Shown here: positions 1 to 6,122 of the stretch, piece after piece
Position numbering within the stretch: position 1 is the stretch's first letter
How the letters are laid out: each line of letters starts with the position of its first letter
From: an uncultured Eubacteriales bacterium
GTDB taxonomy: Bacteria > Bacillota > Clostridia > Oscillospirales > UBA644
Assembly (NCBI GenBank): GCA_934481505.1
Contig: CAKSPP010000006.1
Coordinates: 1 to 19,048 of the forward strand
Reading direction: 5' to 3'
Length of the DNA: 19,048 nucleotides
Translations under genes and position numbers: made by a program
The notes under the pieces: generated by a model
Database searches by the model: none
What the model was told of the DNA's origin: nothing
Seen by the model: only the letters and a program-made list of their open reading frames with translations

Positions 1-38
1 ATTTCAGGTTAAATGTCAATAGAAAATGCAAGATAATT

Positions 39-44
39 TATAAT
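39..44 (+). promoter_or_regulatory. Possible -10 element for the XRE gene
   Basis: A perfect TATAAT lies about 80 bases upstream of the XRE gene in an AT-rich stretch. No good -35 box sits 16-18 bases upstream; the nearest candidate (around 14-19) is badly spaced. Between it and the gene, GCCGA (79-83) and TCGGC (88-92) form a 5-bp hairpin, and a further GTCGGC occurs at 101-106. These could be operator or leader structure, but that is only inference. Confidence 0.3.
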
Positions 45-122
45 AAAATTACAAGTTATGACAAAAAATAGGTCAGAAGCCGAAATCTCGGCACGGCAAT
101 GTCGGCAAAGAGAGGGAAAGAT

Positions 123-335
123 ATGTACGGACGAATAAGAGATTTGCGGGAAGACCGGGACCTTACCCAGACGCAGGTGGCAAAATATCTCGGAATGAGT
201 CAGACCGGTTATTCGAAATATGAAACGGGTGAAAATGATATCCCGACCGCCATTCTTATAAAGCTCTCGGATTTTTACGGCACGAGTATCGACTACCTGC
301 TCGGACAGACAAACAACAAGAAAAGAAACAAATAG
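123..335 (+). CDS. Small XRE-family HTH transcriptional regulator
   Basis: The product is a 70-aa single-domain DNA-binding protein of the Cro/C1 (XRE) class. The helix-turn-helix covers roughly residues 14-45, with the typical LTQTQVAKYLGMSQTGYSKY core followed by ETGENDIPT, and the protein ends in the common IDYLLG motif near residues 56-61. It has no effector or dimerisation domain, so it is a stand-alone repressor-type protein whose target is unknown. I chose the ATG at 123 because AGAGAGGG sits at the right distance upstream and because family members start with M-Y-x-R-I-R-D-L-R; the in-frame ATG at 99 has no Shine-Dalgarno. The gene is alone on the plus strand, convergent with serS, and followed by a hairpin terminator. 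It may regulate itself. The family call is firm, the role is not known. Confidence 0.88.
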   Translation: MYGRIRDLREDRDLTQTQVAKYLGMSQTGYSKYETGENDIPTAILIKLSDFYGTSIDYLLGQTNNKKRNK

Positions 336-357
336 GCAGACAGCCTTTCGAACAGAA

Positions 358-386
358 AAAAGGGACTGAAATTTTCAGTCCCTTTT
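358..386 (+). terminator. Hairpin terminator after the XRE gene
   Basis: AAAAGGGACTGAA pairs with TTCAGTCCCTTTT (13 bp, 3-nt loop). The stem is A-rich on the left and T-rich on the right, so it could also work on the minus strand. The T-run is only four long and lies inside the stem, so efficiency is uncertain. Confidence 0.65.
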
Positions 387-419
387 CGTGCGTTTTCGCC
401 GATTTTTACCTCTCTTTCA

Positions 420-477
420 GAGACGATATTTTTATTTTCGGCGTAGACTTGTATGTTTTTGAAAAAATTATCGTCTC
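420..477. repeat. 9-bp inverted repeat in the convergent intergenic region
   Basis: GAGACGATA (420-428) and TATCGTCTC (469-477) are perfect inverted copies separated by 40 bases. They lie between the XRE terminator and the serS terminator, where no gene is seen (about 390-540). Either a short structured RNA or chance; no promoter was recognised. Confidence 0.3.
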
Positions 478-541
478 AAAATAAGAGGGGGCGAAAAATG
501 CGTCAACCATGCGACTTTGCGGCGTTAAAATTTCGGATATG

Positions 542-572
542 AAAAATCCCCTTGCGAATTTTCACAAGGGGA
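542..572 (-). terminator. Rho-independent terminator of the parA-parB-serS operon
   Basis: Read on the minus strand, TCCCCTTG pairs with CAAGGGGA. The stem extends through a G-U wobble and three more pairs and is followed by TTTTT. It begins 13 bases past the serS stop codon, as expected for the operon end. On the plus strand the wobble becomes a C-A mismatch, which supports the minus orientation. Confidence 0.8.
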
Positions 573-585
573 CGATTTTCTCTTG

Positions 586-1878
586 TTATTTTACCTTTTT
601 CTCGATTTTGGTCATGCCGCCCATGTAGGGTTGAAGAGCTTTCGGAATGAGAACCGTTCCGTCTGCCTGCAAGTTGTTTTCGAGGAACGCGATAAGCATT
701 CTCGGAGGAGCGACAACAGTGTTGTTGAGGGTGTGTGCAAGATACTTGTTTCCGTTTTCGTCGGCAACTCTGATTTTGAGTCGTCTTGCCTGTGCGTCAC
801 CGAGGTTGGAGCAGGAACCGACTTCGAAATATTTCTTCTGTCTCGGCGACCATGCTTCGACGTCGAGCGATTTGACTTTAAGGTCGGCGAGGTCTCCGGA
901 GCAACATTCAAGGGTTCTTACCGGAATATCGAGCGAGCGGAAGAGGTCAACGGTGTTCTGCCAGAGTTTGTCGAACCACATCGGGCTTTCTTCGGGCTTG
1001 CAGATAACTATCATTTCCTGTTTTTCGAACTGGTGAATTCTGTAAACGCCGCGTTCTTCGATTCCGTGTGCACCTTTTTCTTTTCTGAAACAGGGAGAAT
1101 AGGAAGTAAGGGTCTGCGGAAGCTTGTTTTCGGGAAGAATGGTGTCGATAAACTTACCTATCATCGAGTGTTCGGAAGTTCCGATAAGGTAAAGGTCTTC
1201 GCCCTCTATCTTATACATCATCGATTCCATTTCCGCAAAGGACATAACGCCCGTTACGACATCCGAACGGATCATAAACGGCGGAACGCAGTAGGTAAAG
1301 CCTCTGTTTATCATAAAGTCTCTTGCGTAAGCAATAACCGCGGAATGAAGGCGTGCAATATCGCCCATGAGATAGTAAAAACCGTTTCCGGCAACTCTGC
1401 GTGCGGCGTCAAGGTCGATTCCGTCAAAAGTTTCCATGATTTCGGTATGATAGGGAATTTCGAAATCGGGAACTACGGGTTCTCCGTATCTCTGAATTTC
1501 GACATTTTCGCTGTCGTCTTTACCTATGGGGACCGACGGATCTATCATCTGGGGAATAACCATCATGATTTTCTTGATTTTTTCTTCAAGCTCGTTTACT
1601 TTTGCGGTGAGTTCGTCAATTTTGTCTCCCTCTTTTGCAATTTCTTCCTTTGCGGCGGCTGCTTCTTCTTTTTTCCCCTGTGCCATAAGGCTGCCGATAA
1701 GCTTGGACGCCTTGTTTCTTTTTGCACGGAGGGTTTCGACTTCGCTTTTTGCCGCTCTGTTTTCTTCGTCAAGAGCGATTACTTCGTCGACCATTGCGAG
1801 CTTCTGATCCTGAAACTTCTTTTTTATGTTTTCCTTTACTTTGTCGGGATTTTCTCTTAAAAATTTAATGTCTAACAT
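586..1878 (-). CDS. serS: Seryl-tRNA synthetase
   Basis: A class II aminoacyl-tRNA synthetase that charges tRNA-Ser (and tRNA-Sec where present) with serine in the cytoplasm. The 430-aa length is normal. Residues 1-110 are the long antiparallel coiled-coil arm, Lys/Glu/Ala-rich, that grips the tRNA extra arm. The catalytic core follows: the serine-binding TSE at 234-236, motif 2 at about 261-290 (FRKEKG then ERGVYRIHQFEKQE), GSCSN at 354-358 and motif 3 near 382-402 with its arginine at 393. Motif 3 reads LNNTVVAPPR where the common bacterial form is LNGSGLAVGR; the arginine is kept, so I read this as a lineage variant of an active enzyme. The start is supported by GAGGAG upstream. It lies 10 bases behind parB and is the last gene of the parA-parB-serS operon. 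No T-box leader is seen in the 10-base gap. Function is certain from the motifs. Confidence 0.97.
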   Translation of the reverse strand: MLDIKFLRENPDKVKENIKKKFQDQKLAMVDEVIALDEENRAAKSEVETLRAKRNKASKLIGSLMAQGKKEEAAAAKEEIAKEGDKIDELTAKVNELEEKIKKIMMVIPQMIDPSVPIGKDDSENVEIQRYGEPVVPDFEIPYHTEIMETFDGIDLDAARRVAGNGFYYLMGDIARLHSAVIAYARDFMINRGFTYCVPPFMIRSDVVTGVMSFAEMESMMYKIEGEDLYLIGTSEHSMIGKFIDTILPENKLPQTLTSYSPCFRKEKGAHGIEERGVYRIHQFEKQEMIVICKPEESPMWFDKLWQNTVDLFRSLDIPVRTLECCSGDLADLKVKSLDVEAWSPRQKKYFEVGSCSNLGDAQARRLKIRVADENGNKYLAHTLNNTVVAPPRMLIAFLENNLQADGTVLIPKALQPYMGGMTKIEKKVK

Positions 1879-1888
1879 TTTTTTCTCC

Positions 1889-2755
1889 TCAGTCTTTCAT
1901 TTTTTCAATGAGGGCTTCAAAATCGTCCTCGTCGTAATATTCTATTTCGATTTTTCCCTTTTTGCCGACGCCCGAAATCTTTATTTTTCTGCCCCAAAGA
2001 TCCGATATATCCTTTTCAATTTCCCTTAAATATATGTCGGCAGGATTGTCTTTTACTTCGATTTTCGGCTTGGTTGACAGCTTTTTCGCATATGCTTCTA
2101 TGTCGCGAACTGTCAAGTTTTTAGCCTTTACAGTATCGACGAATTTCTTAAACTCTTCGTCGGAAAGCTTTTCCTTTATCGGGATAAGACTTCGTGCCTG
2201 TCCCGCGTTTATCTCCTCTTTTTCAAGAAGTTCGAGGACGTATTCGGGAAGAGAAAGAATTCTCAATGCGTTCGCTATGACGGGTCTTGACTTCCCTACT
2301 CTCTTTGCGACGGCTTCCTGGGTAAGTCCGAACTCTTTCATTAAGGTTTCGTAGCCTTTCGCCTCTTCGACGGTGTTGAGGTCTTCCCTTTGCAGGTTTT
2401 CGATAAGGGCGATTTCCATTATCTCCTGTTTTGAAAGGTCTTTGACGATTACGGGGACTTCGGTAAGCCCTGCAATTCTTGACGCTCTCCAACGCCTTTC
2501 GCCCGAAATTATGCGGTATTTTCCGTCTTTTATCTCGGTTACGAGAATCGGCTGCAAAAGTCCGTGTTCTTTTATCGACGCCGCGAGTTCTTCGAGACTT
2601 TCTTTGTTGAAAGCCTTTCTCGGCTGTTCCTTATTCGGTTCTATGTCGAGAAGCTTTATTTTTTCTGTCGCCTTTTTTTCGGAAATATCGTCAAAAACGT
2701 CGTTTTTTTCAAACAGAGCGTCGAGACCCATTCCGAGAGCGGATGATTTTTTCAT
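1889..2755 (-). CDS. parB: Chromosome-partitioning protein ParB (Spo0J type), CTP-dependent clamp
   Basis: The centromere-binding partner of ParA. In this family the protein binds parS, hydrolyses CTP and slides along DNA as a clamp. The 288 residues contain the ParB/Srx domain (about 33-125) with HGLLQPI at 64-70, the CTP-binding GERRWRA at 85-91 and ENLQRED at 119-125. A helix-turn-helix follows at roughly 144-166 (LTQEAVAKRVGKSRPVIANA) and a C-terminal dimerisation segment at about 235-288. The N-terminus has the short basic ALGMGLDALF tail that in Spo0J-like proteins contacts ParA. It follows parA by 11 bases and precedes serS by 10. Its presumed binding sites, three parS sequences, lie 1.6-2.5 kb away at 4324-4415. 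All key motifs are intact. Confidence 0.97.
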   Translation of the reverse strand: MKKSSALGMGLDALFEKNDVFDDISEKKATEKIKLLDIEPNKEQPRKAFNKESLEELAASIKEHGLLQPILVTEIKDGKYRIISGERRWRASRIAGLTEVPVIVKDLSKQEIMEIALIENLQREDLNTVEEAKGYETLMKEFGLTQEAVAKRVGKSRPVIANALRILSLPEYVLELLEKEEINAGQARSLIPIKEKLSDEEFKKFVDTVKAKNLTVRDIEAYAKKLSTKPKIEVKDNPADIYLREIEKDISDLWGRKIKISGVGKKGKIEIEYYDEDDFEALIEKMKD

Positions 2756-2766
2756 TTTGCCTCTCC

Positions 2767-3531
2767 TTATTTTTTATTGTTCTTTATAACTTCGGCGGCA
2801 AGGTCCATATATGCGTCGGAACCTTTCGCCGTTCTGTCGTAGTAATTTATCGGCATTCCGTGCGACGGAGCCTCGGAAATCCTGACATTTCGCGGAATTG
2901 TCGTCTTGAACATCTTTCCGGCGAAGTGCCTTTTGACTTCGTTCATGACCTGAACCGAAAGATTAAGGCGGCTGTCGAACATCGTTATCAGAACTCCCTC
3001 GATATCGAGCGACGGATTATAAAGCGTTTTGACCTTTTTTATGGTGTTCAGCAGCTGTGAGAGCCCTTCGAGAGCGTAAAATTCGCACTGTATCGGAATT
3101 AAAATCGAAGACGCCGCGTTAAAGGCGTTTAATGTTAAAAGTCCGAGCGACGGCGGACAGTCGATAATGATATAGTCGAATTCCGTAAGCTTTGAAAGTG
3201 CGTTTTTCAGGCAGTTTTCACGGTTTTCCAATGAAACAAGCTCAATTTCCGCACCGGCAAGGTCGATTGTCGACGGGATAAGAAAGAGGTTGTCGAATTC
3301 GGTTTTGAGATAGGGCGTTTTTTCGTCAATGCCGTTTATAAGCACCGAATAGCTTGAAATTTCGGCATTTTTTTTATTTACGCCGCAGCCGCTTGTCGCG
3401 TTTCCCTGCGGGTCGAGGTCTACGAGCAGAACTTTTTTCCGCTTTGCACCCAAACATGACGCAAGGTTTACGGCTGTCGTCGTTTTCCCGACGCCCCCTT
3501 TCTGGTTGGCGACGGCAATGATTTTTGTCAT
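2767..3531 (-). CDS. parA: Chromosome-partitioning ATPase ParA/Soj
   Basis: A deviant Walker-A ATPase that drives or regulates chromosome origin segregation with ParB. In Bacillus the orthologue also controls DnaA. At 254 aa it is the length of Soj rather than of longer plasmid ParA proteins with an N-terminal HTH, so it does not bind specific DNA by itself. The P-loop KGGVGKTT is at residues 11-18 with the signature lysine, and Walker B is in YIIIDCPPSLG near residue 120. The start is supported by AGAGGA seven bases upstream. It is the first gene of the parA-parB-serS operon, preceded by a good sigma-A promoter at 3570-3598. Confidence 0.97.
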   Translation of the reverse strand: MTKIIAVANQKGGVGKTTTAVNLASCLGAKRKKVLLVDLDPQGNATSGCGVNKKNAEISSYSVLINGIDEKTPYLKTEFDNLFLIPSTIDLAGAEIELVSLENRENCLKNALSKLTEFDYIIIDCPPSLGLLTLNAFNAASSILIPIQCEFYALEGLSQLLNTIKKVKTLYNPSLDIEGVLITMFDSRLNLSVQVMNEVKRHFAGKMFKTTIPRNVRISEAPSHGMPINYYDRTAKGSDAYMDLAAEVIKNNKK

Positions 3532-3569
3532 AATTTTCCTCTTTTCGGATTTCTGCGATTATTATATAC

Positions 3570-3598
3570 AGTATACCAATAAACACCGAGAAAATCAA
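3570..3598 (-). promoter_or_regulatory. Sigma-A promoter of the parA-parB-serS operon
   Basis: On the minus strand TTGATT (3598-3593) and TATACT (3575-3570) are separated by exactly 17 bases, and the -10 box lies about 38 bases upstream of the parA start. A second AT-rich -10-like TATAAT lies farther upstream (around 3650) but lacks a good -35 box. Confidence 0.7.
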
Positions 3599-3624
3599 GG
3601 GGCTTTCGCCCGAAAATCCGTTTC

Positions 3625-3653
3625 GTGACAAAAAATTTTCTTATACATATTAT
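3625..3653 (+). promoter_or_regulatory. Possible promoter of the small membrane protein gene
   Basis: GTGACA (3625-3630) and TATTAT (3648-3653) are 17 bases apart on the plus strand, about 100 bases before the next plus-strand gene. It is divergent from the parA promoter. Match to consensus is moderate. Confidence 0.4.
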
Positions 3654-3754
3654 ATAGTAGACCGTTGAGATAAAAGCCGTATTCCGCCGACGGAAACTTA
3701 AATTGTCCGCCGACAGTCTCTTCGGCTGTAATTTTGCGAAAGCAGGTATTTGCA

Positions 3755-4051
3755 ATGTTGATTTTCTGGCATATAATCGCCTCTTTTTTCTTTGTTTTGG
3801 GCGTTTTTGAATTTGTTTTCGAGCTGCGGCGTGCTTTATGCCGCGATAAAGAGGACGGACTTTGGCTTACCGTTTTTATCGATTCCGACAATGAAAATTA
3901 CGCCGAAAAGCTTCTCCGCCGAGCCTCGGAATTCTCTTACGAATTTCCCGTGATGGTCTGCTGTCGGGATATCTCCCCCGAAACCGCCCTTATCTGCGAG
4001 AAAATCTGCACCGAAGAGGGCTTCGAGTCGGTTGAAAAGGAAGATACATAA
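3755..4051 (+). CDS. Small membrane-anchored protein of unknown function
   Basis: The product is 98 aa with one hydrophobic N-terminal helix (about residues 2-24, LIFWHIIASFFFVLGVFEFV) and then a soluble domain. The domain reads as two beta-alpha units: a strand LWLTVFID, a helix NYAEKLLRRA, a strand FPVMVCC and a helix ETALICEKICTEEGF. This layout resembles small uncharacterised Clostridia proteins with one membrane helix and a compact cytoplasmic domain, but I cannot name a family with certainty. The start at the ATG at 3755 is preferred because AGCAGG lies upstream; a TTG at 3734 in the same frame is possible. It is transcribed divergently from parA and ends shortly before a non-coding region and the parS sites. 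Coding is supported by the coherent hydrophobic/amphipathic pattern and the lack of a competing frame. No function is assigned. Confidence 0.72.
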   Translation: MLIFWHIIASFFFVLGVFEFVFELRRALCRDKEDGLWLTVFIDSDNENYAEKLLRRASEFSYEFPVMVCCRDISPETALICEKICTEEGFESVEKEDT

Positions 4052-4278
4052 ACTTACGATATCTCGGGCGTTCTCTGCTGAAACGACTTTTTTGCCGTAA
4101 CTTTATTATTTCGGAATATTCTTTTCGCCGTTGCAAACGCCGCCCGCACGGCTCTCCTCCCGCACTTCACAATTCTGCAACCCTCCGAACCTTGTCCGCA
4201 CAGCCCTCCGCTCGAACTTTTCAACTCCTCTGCCCCATGCCGCCGTGCAACCTTGTTGTCCGAGCCTCTATGTCTGCC
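4052..4278. other. Non-coding region with purine/pyrimidine strand asymmetry
   Basis: No gene, tRNA or known RNA was recognised here. From about 4130 to 4266 the plus strand is strikingly rich in C and T (repeated CCTCC/CCC motifs), so the minus strand is G/A-rich. A T6 run at 4088-4093 after a weak CGTT/AACG pairing might end the membrane-protein transcript. A 73-codon open frame across 4131-4352 is not credible because it would run through a terminator and a parS site and has random-looking composition. The region lies just downstream of the terminator at 4279-4307 and could hold a minus-strand RNA, without positive evidence. Confidence 0.4.
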
Positions 4279-4307
4279 AAAACAAAAGCCGAGGTTTTAC
4301 CTCGGCT
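4279..4307 (-). terminator. Rho-independent terminator of the lipoprotein transcript
   Basis: On the minus strand AGCCGAGG, a 5-nt loop and CCTCGGCT form a perfect 8-bp GC-rich stem followed by TTTGTTTT. It is 117 bases past the stop of the lipoprotein gene, so the three parS sites would lie inside the transcribed 3' UTR. The plus strand lacks a T-run after the stem. Confidence 0.8.
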
Positions 4308-4323
4308 GTGATTGCGTTCGAAA

Positions 4324-4339
4324 TGTTTCACATGAAACA
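4324..4339. other. parS: parS site 1 (ParB-binding centromere element)
   Basis: TGTTTCACATGAAACA matches the Bacillus/Clostridium parS palindrome (TGTTNCACGTGAAACA) at 15 of 16 positions; only the central G is A. It lies about 0.8 kb upstream of the parA start and 38 bp from site 2. Confidence 0.87.
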
Positions 4340-4361
4340 TTTTTATATTTGAATTCTCCGA

Positions 4362-4377
4362 TATTTCACATGAAACA
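4362..4377. other. parS: parS site 2, degenerate
   Basis: TATTTCACATGAAACA differs from consensus at two positions (position 2 and the same central position as site 1). It is exactly 38 bp from both neighbours. A further isolated half-site TGAAACA occurs at 4387-4393 between sites 2 and 3. Confidence 0.75.
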
Positions 4378-4399
4378 TTTATCTTCTGAAACATAAGAT

Positions 4400-4415
4400 T
4401 GTTTCACGTGAAACA
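4400..4415. other. parS: parS site 3, perfect palindrome
   Basis: TGTTTCACGTGAAACA is a perfect 16-bp parS and a perfect palindrome. It is 8 bases past the lipoprotein stop codon (4424-4426, minus strand). It is likely the main ParB loading site of the three. Confidence 0.94.
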
Positions 4416-4423
4416 TTTGCGTG

Positions 4424-5986
4424 TTAATTTTTGAAAAGAGCTTTCAACGCGGCGGCGGTTTCTTCGTCGAAGGACGAGCCGTTCTCCGCTCTGATATCAA
4501 AGCTGCCGCTTTCCGCACAATATATCGGAAGCCCTTTTTCTTTGAGCAGCTCTGCCGCGTCTGCGGTGAAATAGCAGTTTTTGCCCGAAACGCCGATTCG
4601 GAATGCCGTAATTCCGCTTTCCGCTGTGAGTTCTCCGAGCTTCGTGTCTGTTACAAATGTCGCCGCCTTGCCGTCCGCTGTCACCGTTTCATACTGTTCC
4701 TTTAACGACAGATAAAGGTTTTTTGCCGGGTTTCTTAAAATCATATCGGCGGTATTTACAAAAATCGCTCCGCTGTTCTTTTCTCGGCTGTCCGTTTTTT
4801 CGGCTTTCAGGTTTTCCGAAACGGTTTTTATAAGAGAAAGGTTTTCTGCGGTCGCCTCCGAAAAATCAAAGCAGATACGGGAGATATTTGAGATTTTTGC
4901 GGTTTCTTCCGCAAAGGTTTTTCTGTTTTCTTCGGTAAGGTCCTCTTCATATACGGTAAACCCTATCTTGCCGTCGGTCGTATCCGAAAGATAAGAAACG
5001 AAAAAGTCAAGGGGGATATCGCTTTCCCAAGTCGTTGAGTAAATATCCGCCCCGACATTTTCCGAAACGGTGTAAGGGTCGTAAAACCCACGATATATGG
5101 CGGTTTTCGTATCTTCGACTCCCCCGAATATCAGTTCCGACGGACAAGTCGGGTTTGCTTTTTTGAATATTTTGACCGCCTCTTTATAAAAATCGGAAAG
5201 CGTTTTCTGCTTAAAAGTTTTCCAATCGTAAAGACAGGTCGCTGTCAGTTTTTTTACTTCTTCGTTTTTTAAGTCTTCAAAAGACGAAACCGAAAACGGA
5301 TAATTTTCCGCAAAGGCGTCGGTCGTTTTATATTTTTCCGAAAGGTACGAAACAAATGCCGAAACCGCACTTTCCGAATAGTCGACATCTGCCGCCGCGG
5401 AGTATCCCGAATCGCCGAAAGGAGAAGTCACAACCCTGAAAAGAACCGTTTTGTCGCCGTATTTTTCGCTGAAATGCACGGCGAACGCCGAAATGGTATC
5501 ATATATCGTTTCAAGGTTTTCTTTGCTTGCAAGGGACGGAAAATCCTTTCGCGAATCGTCGTATGTATAAATTTCGCCGTCGGCTGTTTTTTGCAGTTCA
5601 AGGTCGTCCTTAAAGGAAAGTCCGTTCGTCCACAGGACAAGGGTTGCTCCGACCGAAAAGCCTGCGTTTACTATCTGATCGACAATACTGTCGACAAACG
5701 TCCAGTTATATTTTCCTTTTTCGACTTCGAAAGCCGACCAGAGAATTCCGAAATCGACATATCCGAGCCCCGACTCTTTATAAGGTTCGAGAAATGCGGA
5801 AATATCGCCGTCTTCGCCGATTTCGAAGCTCCATAATTGAAGCCCCGTCATCGGTTCGTCGGGCGAAGCTTTTACCGTTTGTTCCTCTTCTTTTTTATCG
5901 GAAAATTCGGCGTTCTTTATTTTTCCGCAGGCAGAAATAGAAAACAGCATTGCCGCGGTAAGGATAAATAAAAGAAAGCGTTTCAT
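4424..5986 (-). CDS. Secreted lipoprotein with GH42-like TIM-barrel domain
   Basis: The product is a 520-aa predicted lipoprotein: a basic start, a hydrophobic stretch (residues 4-16) and a lipobox ISAC with the lipidated cysteine at 20. A charged linker leads into the body at about 46. Residues 47-350 resemble the A domain of GH42 beta-galactosidases: GYVDFGILWSAFEVEKGKYN, then an alpha/beta repeat, then a YLSEKYKTTDAFAENY segment and a helix LSDFYKEAVKIFKKANP. At the strand-4 position where GH42 enzymes have an NE acid/base pair, the sequence is SPFGDSGYSA (188-197), so the catalytic residues are unclear. The last 150 residues are unassigned. The ATG at 5986 is chosen because GGGAGA sits five bases upstream; a TTG four codons earlier overlaps that site. 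It may act on cell-surface or plant glycans or be a non-catalytic carbohydrate-binding relative. Fold assignment is moderate, activity unknown. Confidence 0.7.
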   Translation of the reverse strand: MKRFLLFILTAAMLFSISACGKIKNAEFSDKKEEEQTVKASPDEPMTGLQLWSFEIGEDGDISAFLEPYKESGLGYVDFGILWSAFEVEKGKYNWTFVDSIVDQIVNAGFSVGATLVLWTNGLSFKDDLELQKTADGEIYTYDDSRKDFPSLASKENLETIYDTISAFAVHFSEKYGDKTVLFRVVTSPFGDSGYSAAADVDYSESAVSAFVSYLSEKYKTTDAFAENYPFSVSSFEDLKNEEVKKLTATCLYDWKTFKQKTLSDFYKEAVKIFKKANPTCPSELIFGGVEDTKTAIYRGFYDPYTVSENVGADIYSTTWESDIPLDFFVSYLSDTTDGKIGFTVYEEDLTEENRKTFAEETAKISNISRICFDFSEATAENLSLIKTVSENLKAEKTDSREKNSGAIFVNTADMILRNPAKNLYLSLKEQYETVTADGKAATFVTDTKLGELTAESGITAFRIGVSGKNCYFTADAAELLKEKGLPIYCAESGSFDIRAENGSSFDEETAAALKALFKN

Positions 5987-6000
5987 ATTTTCTCCCAAAT

Positions 6001-6015
6001 ATCACATATCGTGAT
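6001..6015. promoter_or_regulatory. Inverted repeat near the lipoprotein transcription start, possible operator
   Basis: ATCAC (6001-6005) and GTGAT (6011-6015) are inverted copies with a 5-base centre. They sit just downstream of the proposed minus-strand -10 box and 15 bases upstream of the lipoprotein start codon, a usual place for a repressor site. The arms are short, so chance is not excluded. Confidence 0.3.
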
Positions 6016-6019
6016 AACA

Positions 6020-6048
6020 ATTACACCCAAGGTGAAGGCTGAGGACAA
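6020..6048 (-). promoter_or_regulatory. Possible promoter of the lipoprotein gene
   Basis: On the minus strand TTGTCC (6048-6043) and TGTAAT (6025-6020) are 17 bases apart. Transcription would start near 6013, giving a leader of about 27 bases with a good ribosome binding site. It overlaps the left arm of the inverted-repeat element at 6024-6122. Confidence 0.45.
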
Positions 6049-6122
6049 AGATACGGGGAATTTTACTGTGAGAAACCAATACTTCCCTATTAGTCCTCAG
6101 CCAAACCATGGGTGCTTTTTTT
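6024..6122 (+). ncRNA. Candidate structured RNA or inverted-repeat element with terminal T-run
   Basis: The element folds as one long imperfect hairpin. The outer stem CACCCAAGGT (6024-6033) pairs with ACCATGGGTG (6105-6114) with one mismatch. The inner stem GGCTGAGGAC (6037-6046) pairs perfectly with GTCCTCAGCC (6093-6102). A distal stem GGGAA (6056-6060) pairs with TTCCC (6083-6087), leaving asymmetric internal loops and a 22-nt apical loop. Seven Ts follow (6116-6122), as in an RNA with a built-in terminator, which favours the plus strand. A possible extended -10 (TG-A-TAACAA, 6012-6020) precedes it. I do not recognise a known RNA family. Alternatives are a short MITE-like element or a leader/attenuator for the minus-strand lipoprotein gene. 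No open frame is present. Confidence 0.45.

Noticed and set aside
99..122. Alternative upstream start of the XRE gene
   Set aside because: There is no Shine-Dalgarno before the ATG at 99, while AGAGAGGG precedes the ATG at 123 and family members begin there.
583..1860. Long plus-strand open frame (425 codons) opposite serS
   Set aside because: It is the antisense of serS; composition is Phe/Val/Cys-rich and shadow-like, while serS on the minus strand has all family motifs.
4131..4352. 73-codon plus-strand frame over the terminator and the first parS site
   Set aside because: It would read through an intrinsic hairpin and parS site 1, has no ribosome binding site and shows no protein-like pattern.
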